Source: DASWIV01 sp036397475
GTDB lineage: Bacteria > JAJVIF01 > JAPKYR01
NCBI GenBank assembly: GCA_036397475.1
Contig: DASWIV010000046.1
Location: forward strand, 1-6,268
Reading direction: 5' to 3'
DNA: 6,268 nt
Position numbers and translations under genes: made by a program. Below are positions 1 to 4,338 of the stretch, in pieces. The notes under the pieces are model-generated. The model did no database searches, was not told the origin of the DNA, and saw nothing but the letters and a program-made list of their open reading frames with translations. Positions within the stretch are counted from its first letter, which is position 1; the number at the start of each line of letters is the position of its first letter.

Positions 1-161
1 AAGTCGACACTGACAAGGAAGAAGATACCACGCAGTATATGCTCGGCAACGCGGACCCGCCCGCCATGATCTTTCTCGACAATAACGGTAATCAATACCG
101 CGAATACAACGGTGTGGTGACAAAGGAAGAATTCATAACCATGCTCAAAACATGGAGATGA
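1..161 (+). CDS. Thioredoxin-like fold protein, C-terminal fragment (5' end outside window)
   Basis: The frame starting at base 3 gives 52 residues ending at TGA 159-161; the gene begins upstream of the window. What is visible matches the last third of a thioredoxin fold. A Pro-Pro pair at fragment residues 19-20 (bases 57-62) sits where the cis-proline loop lies. It is followed by the hydrophobic strand AMIFLD, a turn (NNGN), a second strand, and a closing helix (TKEEFITMLKTW). The cis-Pro, 'IFLD.nG' strand and 'EEF...L' helix are typical of the thioredoxin_7/DsbD-C-like and TlpA-like groups. The CxxC active site would lie upstream, so I cannot tell whether this is an oxidoreductase or a redox-inactive relative, or whether it is exported. 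It converges on the B12-binding gene with a 15-bp gap. Confidence 0.65.
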   Translation, partial: VDTDKEEDTTQYMLGNADPPAMIFLDNNGNQYREYNGVVTKEEFITMLKTWR

Positions 162-173
162 TCCGCATCTTTT
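156..173 (+). terminator. Weak hairpin at the end of the thioredoxin-like gene
   Basis: AGATG (156-160) can pair with CATCT (166-170) around a 5-nt loop, followed by a short T run (170-173). The stem overlaps the TGA stop codon. At 5 bp with four T residues it is a marginal intrinsic terminator, but it lies exactly in the convergent gap between two genes. It may equally be chance. Confidence 0.25.
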
Positions 174-176
174 AAT

Positions 177-581
177 TTATCGGTTGCCTGAAACCGTTTC
201 CCTTACACTCTCGACAATTTCCTTCATCGACGTCCCCGGGCCGTGAACCGACTTCACTCCCATCTTAACCAGTTCACCAGCTTCCTCCGGAGGAATTATC
301 CCGCCTACCAGTAAAGGGATCTCCGCACCCGCGTTTTGAATTCCCTTCAAAATTTTCGGAATCAGCGTCATGTGCGCCCCAGACAGTATCGAAACAGCGA
401 CAATATCGACAGACTCCTGAACGGCTGCCGTAACTATATCATCAGGCGTCTGGTGCAGCCCTGTATAAATGACCTCGAATCCCGCGTCACGAAGCGCTCT
501 CGCGATCACCTTCGCTCCCCTGTCGTGACCGTCAAGCCCCGCCTTCGCCACCAGTACACGTACCGTCTCTGCCATTTTCAC
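177..581 (-). CDS. Cobalamin-binding small subunit, methylmalonyl-CoA mutase C-terminal type
   Basis: This 134-residue protein is a complete B12-binding Rossmann-like domain. The base-off/His-on cobalamin signature is present: DxHxxG at residues 17-22 (DGHDRG, with His19 the lower axial cobalt ligand), SxL at 64-66, and the GG motif at 93-94 followed by IIPPEE. A GPGT loop lies at 114-117. Length and motifs match the separate C-terminal subunit of adenosylcobalamin-dependent acyl-CoA mutases, which interconvert methylmalonyl-CoA and succinyl-CoA with a catalytic large subunit. That partner, and the usual meaB-type chaperone, are not in this window. Related mutases (isobutyryl-CoA, ethylmalonyl-CoA) use very similar domains, so the substrate is open. 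I chose the GTG at 581 because AAAGGGG (593-587 on the minus strand) lies 5 nt upstream; the ATG two codons later is spaced less well. The protein is expected to be cytoplasmic. Confidence 0.9.
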   Translation of the reverse strand: MKMAETVRVLVAKAGLDGHDRGAKVIARALRDAGFEVIYTGLHQTPDDIVTAAVQESVDIVAVSILSGAHMTLIPKILKGIQNAGAEIPLLVGGIIPPEEAGELVKMGVKSVHGPGTSMKEIVESVRETVSGNR

Positions 582-586
582 TGTAT

Positions 587-593
587 CCCCTTT
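587..593 (-). promoter_or_regulatory. Ribosome binding site supporting the GTG start
   Basis: Minus-strand AAAGGGG (within GGAAAGGGG) lies 5 nt before GTG 581-579 and 11 nt before the alternative ATG 575-573. The spacing favours the GTG start. Confidence 0.6.
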
Positions 594-609
594 CCGGAAT
601 CTGCCCTGA

Positions 610-618
610 ATTATAGCA
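610..618 (-). promoter_or_regulatory. Extended -10 promoter for the B12-binding gene
   Basis: The minus strand reads TGCTATAAT (618 down to 610), a perfect TATAAT hexamer with the TGn extension directly in front. No good -35 hexamer is seen at 16-18 nt, which extended -10 promoters often lack. Transcription would start near 603, giving a leader of about 22 nt that includes the ribosome binding site. Confidence 0.55.
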
Positions 619-693
619 GAACGGATAAATGGGGGCGTTGCCTGCCGCGATCCTTCTCACTCAAAAATAAACATTATCGTTTATATCGCCACT

Positions 694-721
694 TTGCACC
701 TTCTTTAAATAATGATAAGAT
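694..721 (+). promoter_or_regulatory. Candidate sigma70-type promoter for the large lipoprotein
   Basis: TTGCAC (694-699) and TAAGAT (716-721) are separated by 16 nt. A TG at 713-714 gives an extended -10 (TGaTAAGAT). The predicted start, near 728, would leave a leader of about 75 nt. It sits in the 221-bp divergent intergenic region (582-802), which otherwise shows only AT-rich sequence and no gene. Confidence 0.4.
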
Positions 722-790
722 ATATGATGCCATCACAGGTCAGTACGACAGACGGCACAGAGTTTTTCGCAGGCAAAAATACGTACGTAG

Positions 791-797
791 AAGGAGG
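791..797 (+). promoter_or_regulatory. Strong Shine-Dalgarno site fixing the start at 803
   Basis: AAGGAGG, a full match to the consensus, lies 5 nt before ATG 803-805. It settles the start codon and predicts efficient translation. Confidence 0.85.
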
Positions 798-802
798 CTT
801 CC

Positions 803-3541
803 ATGCTATCCCGTAGCCTGGTCGCATTTGCGGTTCTTACCGCTCTAATTGTCCTGACCTCATGTTCAGGTGGACATCCCCCGGTCGCGCCATCTCCGGA
901 CGACACCACTCCCGCCTTGAATACGCAGGCGGACCCGGCTTCGTCCGATGGACGCTATTCATGGGGAATGTGGCAGGTCAGGATCAACGCCGAAACCACC
1001 GAAGCGGAAATTATCCCGCTGCGTGGCGCGAACTGGCACGTAAACGCCCTTACGTTCCTCGAATCAGGAAGCAAAAGCACTATCGTGCTGAAAGATATCA
1101 TCATCGACGGCGGCTCTGTGGAACTGAATGTCGGACTCATCCATCCCTTCATCGGACTCATGCAGTGGTCCGGACTCGACGTAAAGGGCGTTTTCATGAC
1201 CGATGGGTCCTACAACGATTTTCAGACCAGCGGCGACACTTACATCAGCGATGTCGGCGAGCCGAAACTCCTCAACGCCGACGGGTGGACGCGGTGGTGG
1301 AACCAGTCGGAATTCCCGATTACGAACTCCATTCTCGGATTCACCGACGGGGTTTACGGCCCCAACCTCATTTTCAGAAGCACGGTAAATCCATTCAAAT
1401 ATTTTTCCGACGATCTCAGCCAGAACGAAATATTCCCCGACGATCTCATTCTTGAAAAACGCGGACTGTTCACCGCGTCCGGAAACGTCAACTGGCGGCA
1501 TTACTCGATCGACTTCGGACAGCCGGCTCAATGGTATATTTTCAACTATGCTGTCGACGCCTCCCATAAATTCAAGCAGGGCGAGAACGGCAACTCTTCC
1601 CCGTCCATCAGCGAACTCCCGTCCCCATTTTTCGAACTGGACGCCAATCAGCCTGAGGCATTTGCTGTGGTTGTGGAAGAGGGATTCAACTCGCTTTACT
1701 ACGTAGATAACACCTCATCCGGAGGCGACCTCGCACTCACGTTGAAAATCTACGACTGGCAGGCCAGTGAAAATCCGGGCGGCATTTCCGGCGAAGTCAC
1801 CGAAGTGCTGGTCGAAAGCCCCAGACTAATCGGAGCGGAAGTTCTGCAGGCGGAATACCTGGACGGTACCGGAGACGATTACCAGGGCGAGTGGAAAGTT
1901 ACACTGACGGATACACACCCCCTTGGCAGGTTCGACCAGGATATCCTCATTACCGTGGTTTCATCAACCGGATCTTTCGACGATGGCTACGATGGTTTCT
2001 CGACATCCTTCCAGGGTAATCCCGACACCTTAAAAGCGTACCAGTTGCACACACCGCCGGTTTCCGATGAGATCCCCACGCAGCAGAGTTTCATCAGCGT
2101 GCTTGCTCCCAACGGCGGCGAAGAATACCTGCTTGGATCAAACGTCCCCATCTCCTGGACCTCATCTTCCGGAATCAGCTTCGTTGACATCGACTGGACA
2201 ATCAACGGGGTGGACTGGAATTCGATCGGAATCCAGCCGAACACGGGAAGCTACAGCTGGAACACCAGCCTTAGCCCCATCCCGCCCGCGTCCGAAAATC
2301 TCGTCATCAGGATCAGCGACGCTTCCGACCCGGCGACCTTCGATCAGTCCGACGCCGCTTTCGCGCTCGAGACACTTACTCTCGATTACCCGAACGCAGC
2401 CGACGACCTCGAGATCGGAATTCCAATGAACATAACCTGGAGCACCGGAACCGGCGGAGCGAATGTCATCGAGTATCTCGACATCTGGCTCTCCCTCGAC
2501 GGCGGCGTGACATACACTTTCCAGTTGAATTCGGTTGACGAGCCTAACGACGGCAGTTTTTCATGGACCCCGCAGCTCGCTCACGTCACCACTCAGGCAA
2601 GGATCAGAATTCTCGATATCGATAAGCCGACCGTGTTCATCGATGAGAGCGATGGAAATTTCGAAATATTTGAAAAGCATGAACTGACCCTCGCCGAATA
2701 CCAGTCGTGGTTTGATGGCGGAACATTGTCATATCGTGGACGGTACACAACCACTCTCTCAACATTAAGCCAGAGCTATTATAACGGTACCAATACAAGC
2801 TGGGATTTCACTACCACACCATTCACCACTCACCTGGGTGGAAGTAACTTCAATATGACCTTCACTTCCACTCCTCCGAAACTGGGCTGGTCAGGAACGT
2901 GGGGAAGCGGAGTGCGTTCGATGAGGACGAGTATCGCCGGGCCCGCCGGACGTCAGCCTTACTGGGTATTCAATTTCGACTCGGCGAATAATGATCTTTA
3001 CAACAAGGGATCGCACGGATATATCGACGCCGATAAAGACCTTGCAACTTCCTGCTTATCTTACATCGCGACCACCGCGACTCACCAGTTTACTTTGAGT
3101 TCCAACAATGATATCCAGTTCCCACTCGATGAAAACAGCGGAACAACTAACCTGGTCGGCTCAGGTACAATGTACTGGCAGGATCACTCGGCATTCTTCT
3201 GCACTCCAAGCAACGGAACAATAAATATTTCATATAATTCGGGCAGTGTATGGGAAATAATGGCAACCGGAGATGTTACTGTCCCTAAGCAGACCAGTGG
3301 ATCGCAGAATTACCCACACTGCCTTCTTGTCAAACTCAAGGTGAATGTCGGTCCGACTTCATTTCTCATACATACCGGGCAGCTGCTCTATCAATGGATA
3401 GATATGGATTCCGGCACAGTGGTGGCGTTCATGTGGACACACAACGAAGGTAACGGTTCCGTACCCGAGATCCCGTTCACAACTGGCTTCTCTGGAGACC
3501 AGGTGCTGCGTGGAATCATCGGAGCTTACCGGGCACCGTAA
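803..3541 (+). CDS. Large secreted lipoprotein with two Ig-like repeats; function unknown
   Basis: This 912-residue protein begins with a type II signal peptide: Arg4, a hydrophobic stretch at 6-18, and lipobox LTSC at 18-21 with Cys21 the lipidated residue. Ser follows the Cys, which would favour outer-membrane sorting under the enterobacterial rule. Residues 22-50 are a Pro/Asp/Thr-rich linker. Residues about 52-420 form an aromatic- and Asp-rich, probably all-beta region that I do not recognise; it contains HPF at 114-116. Two tandem Ig-like repeats follow, at about 430-522 and 524-622. Each has the pattern 'L.yPn....l.iG....ItW', a central 'd.......w..i', 'gsfsW' and a final 'D.SD..F.i', as in the Kre9/KNH-like domain common in bacterial surface proteins. 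Residues about 625-912 are a Ser/Thr/Asn-rich beta-type domain with no match known to me. No enzymatic motif, sorting signal or transmembrane helix is visible after the signal peptide. A surface adhesion or carbohydrate-binding role is only a guess. The gene has its own promoter and terminator and appears monocistronic. Confidence 0.85.
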   Translation: MLSRSLVAFAVLTALIVLTSCSGGHPPVAPSPDDTTPALNTQADPASSDGRYSWGMWQVRINAETTEAEIIPLRGANWHVNALTFLESGSKSTIVLKDIIIDGGSVELNVGLIHPFIGLMQWSGLDVKGVFMTDGSYNDFQTSGDTYISDVGEPKLLNADGWTRWWNQSEFPITNSILGFTDGVYGPNLIFRSTVNPFKYFSDDLSQNEIFPDDLILEKRGLFTASGNVNWRHYSIDFGQPAQWYIFNYAVDASHKFKQGENGNSSPSISELPSPFFELDANQPEAFAVVVEEGFNSLYYVDNTSSGGDLALTLKIYDWQASENPGGISGEVTEVLVESPRLIGAEVLQAEYLDGTGDDYQGEWKVTLTDTHPLGRFDQDILITVVSSTGSFDDGYDGFSTSFQGNPDTLKAYQLHTPPVSDEIPTQQSFISVLAPNGGEEYLLGSNVPISWTSSSGISFVDIDWTINGVDWNSIGIQPNTGSYSWNTSLSPIPPASENLVIRISDASDPATFDQSDAAFALETLTLDYPNAADDLEIGIPMNITWSTGTGGANVIEYLDIWLSLDGGVTYTFQLNSVDEPNDGSFSWTPQLAHVTTQARIRILDIDKPTVFIDESDGNFEIFEKHELTLAEYQSWFDGGTLSYRGRYTTTLSTLSQSYYNGTNTSWDFTTTPFTTHLGGSNFNMTFTSTPPKLGWSGTWGSGVRSMRTSIAGPAGRQPYWVFNFDSANNDLYNKGSHGYIDADKDLATSCLSYIATTATHQFTLSSNNDIQFPLDENSGTTNLVGSGTMYWQDHSAFFCTPSNGTINISYNSGSVWEIMATGDVTVPKQTSGSQNYPHCLLVKLKVNVGPTSFLIHTGQLLYQWIDMDSGTVVAFMWTHNEGNGSVPEIPFTTGFSGDQVLRGIIGAYRAP
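2090..2668 (+). repeat. Two tandem Ig-like domains inside the lipoprotein
   Basis: This stretch encodes residues 430-622. The two copies align as protein (PNGGEEYLLGSNVPISW against PNAADDLEIGIPMNITW; SYSW against SFSW; FDQSDAAFAL against IDESDGNFEI) at about 95-residue spacing. The DNA copies are clearly diverged, so this is an old domain duplication and not a recent tandem repeat. In the family, such modules usually act as spacers or binding modules in extracellular proteins. Confidence 0.7.
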
Positions 3542-3568
3542 TAAAAAACATTTAATCCTGCAACATAT

Positions 3569-3598
3569 ACCCGGACTGCAAGGTCCGGGTTTTTTATT
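3569..3598 (+). terminator. Intrinsic terminator of the large lipoprotein gene
   Basis: ACCCGGAC (3569-3576) pairs perfectly with GTCCGGGT (3583-3590) around the 6-nt loop TGCAAG. A run of six T (3590-3595) then A and TTT follows. It starts 27 bp after the TAA stop. This is a textbook rho-independent terminator. Confidence 0.92.
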
Positions 3599-3615
3599 TG
3601 CGCGCCCGTGTGGCG

Positions 3616-3743
3616 CCTGCAAAATCCGCAAATATAATGCGCAAATCCTGTCGGTATCCTGATGGCGGATTTATGCAGGTGTATTGACTTTAAGTTATTC
3701 TCCTGCACCCGCATAAATTCGCCATTGGCGAATTTTGTGGGCG
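3616..3743. repeat. Cluster of short related inverted repeats
   Basis: Four versions of one short sequence occur here in alternating orientation: CCTGCAAAATCCGC at 3616-3629 (reverse), GGCGGATTTATGCAGGTG at 3664-3681 (forward), CACCCGCATAAATTCGCC at 3706-3723 (reverse) and GGCGAATTTTGTGGGCG at 3727-3743 (forward). The last two fold into a strong hairpin: AAATTCGCC (3715-3723) pairs with GGCGAATTT (3727-3735) around ATT, and a 1-nt bulge lets the stem run on to about 3708/3741. Copies two and three also pair over 18 nt with a few mismatches. There is no T run, so it is not an ordinary terminator. It could be a REP-like or miniature repeat element, or an RNA structure. The sequence shows no gene in this stretch. 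Confidence 0.55.
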
Positions 3744-3757
3744 GCACAATCCATATC

Positions 3758-3787
3758 AAAAAAACTCCGACCTTTCCAGCCGGAGTT
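3758..3787 (-). terminator. Intrinsic terminator facing left (minus strand)
   Basis: On the minus strand AACTCCG (3787-3781) pairs with CGGAGTT (3769-3763) over an 11-nt loop, and a run of seven T follows (3764-3758, the first two being in the stem). On the plus strand only a poorer T run follows the stem, after four other bases, so it mainly serves minus-strand transcription. No intact minus-strand gene ends here, but the remnant at 3812-4005 does, 25 bp upstream. Confidence 0.65.
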
Positions 3788-3811
3788 ACCATTTTTCATC
3801 TTAAAAAATCT

Positions 3812-4005
3812 CTACCCTTCGTTCTTCGCACTGCCGACTTTCGGAGCCTTCAGCGCGAGCACCCTCTTCTCGAACGTAATAATCTCATTCTCGCCTACAC
3901 CCTCGACATCGATATCGAATCGTATAGTTTCATATTAAATAGATTTTCCCCCACCTTATACATTCCTGCGATTGCCTTGCATCTATACGCTTCCCACACT
4001 CTCAT
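3812..4005 (-). pseudogene. Possible decayed minus-strand gene, split between two frames
   Basis: Two overlapping minus-strand frames together look like the end of one gene. The first (ATG 4005 to TAG 3895, 36 codons) contains AGMYKVGENLFN before becoming unconvincing. The second is open from 3934 to TAG 3814-3812 (40 codons). It reads like real protein with bacterial-type codon choice, for example FDIDVEGVGENEIITFEKR and a Lys-rich end, but it has no ATG, GTG or TTG start near its beginning. A single base lost near 3930-3940 would join them. The stop lies 25 bp before a minus-strand intrinsic terminator, which supports a former gene. I do not recognise the family. It could also be a chance open frame; no ribosome binding site is seen before ATG 4005. 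Confidence 0.35.
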
Positions 4006-4033
4006 GGTAAAAAATTAGCTCAGAGAAACCATT

Positions 4034-4246
4034 ATGAAAAAGCACCTAACGGTAATAATAGAAAAAGAAGGCGATGGCTACGTGTCGTTATGTCCCGAAC
4101 TGGACATTGCAAGTCAGGGCGATACTATCGAGTCTGCCACCTCGAATCTTAAAGAAGCGCTTGAGTTATTTTTCGAAACAGCGTCACCGACTGAAATCGA
4201 AGATAGAACCCGCGGCGAACTTTACATTACAAGTTTTGAAAGCTAA
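4034..4246 (+). CDS. HicB-family (UPF0150-type) protein, apparently without HicA
   Basis: This 70-residue protein has the HicB-like fold signature: an N-terminal strand (LTVIIEKEGDGYVSLCPELD, residues 5-24), the S/TQGDT turn at 27-31, then an amphipathic helix with NLKEALELFFET at 38-49. In type II HicAB modules this partial RNase-H-like domain binds and neutralises HicA, a double-stranded-RNA-binding-fold mRNA interferase, and a DNA-binding part may autoregulate. Here the protein stops at SFES, soon after the core, and no HicA-like frame is found on either side. It is either an orphan antitoxin left after toxin loss or one of the solitary family members of unknown role. The start at ATG 4034 is the first in frame after TAG 4016-4018. 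The ribosome binding site (AGAGA) is weak. Confidence 0.75.
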   Translation: MKKHLTVIIEKEGDGYVSLCPELDIASQGDTIESATSNLKEALELFFETASPTEIEDRTRGELYITSFES

Positions 4247-4278
4247 GTATTTTGGCATTCCCATACATTGTCCTTCGA

Positions 4279-4305
4279 TTGACAAATCACCAACATCGTT
4301 ATAAT
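4279..4305 (+). promoter_or_regulatory. Promoter with consensus -35 and -10 hexamers, short spacer
   Basis: TTGACA (4279-4284) and TATAAT (4300-4305) both match the sigma70 consensus exactly but are 15 nt apart; 17 is optimal. Transcription would start near 4312, leaving a leader of about 27 nt before the lipase-SBBP gene. The short spacer would lower strength or make the promoter depend on an activator. Confidence 0.65.
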
Positions 4306-4327
4306 GTAAATATGTAATAGATCGTGC

Positions 4328-4332
4328 GAGGT
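4328..4332 (+). promoter_or_regulatory. Ribosome binding site of the lipase-SBBP gene
   Basis: GAGGT lies 6 nt before ATG 4339-4341. This supports that ATG, which also gives a well-formed lipoprotein signal peptide. Confidence 0.65.
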
Positions 4333-4338
4333 CTCGCC

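Noticed and set aside
336..848. A 170-codon plus-strand open frame across the B12-binding gene and the intergenic region
   Set aside because: It is antisense to a clearly conserved gene, overlaps the lipoprotein start, is very rich in Arg and His, and has no domain pattern.
3616..3743. The repeat cluster as a CRISPR array
   Set aside because: The copies alternate in orientation, differ in sequence and have no regular spacer length; no cas gene is present.
3909..3918. Perfect palindrome TCGATATCGA, a possible operator
   Set aside because: It is short, lies within the putative minus-strand remnant, is explained by ordinary codons there, and has no nearby promoter.
3662..4018. A plus-strand open frame of 118 codons between the lipoprotein and HicB genes
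   Set aside because: It crosses the inverted repeats and the terminator hairpin, has no ribosome binding site and no recognisable domain; the minus strand reads more like protein here.
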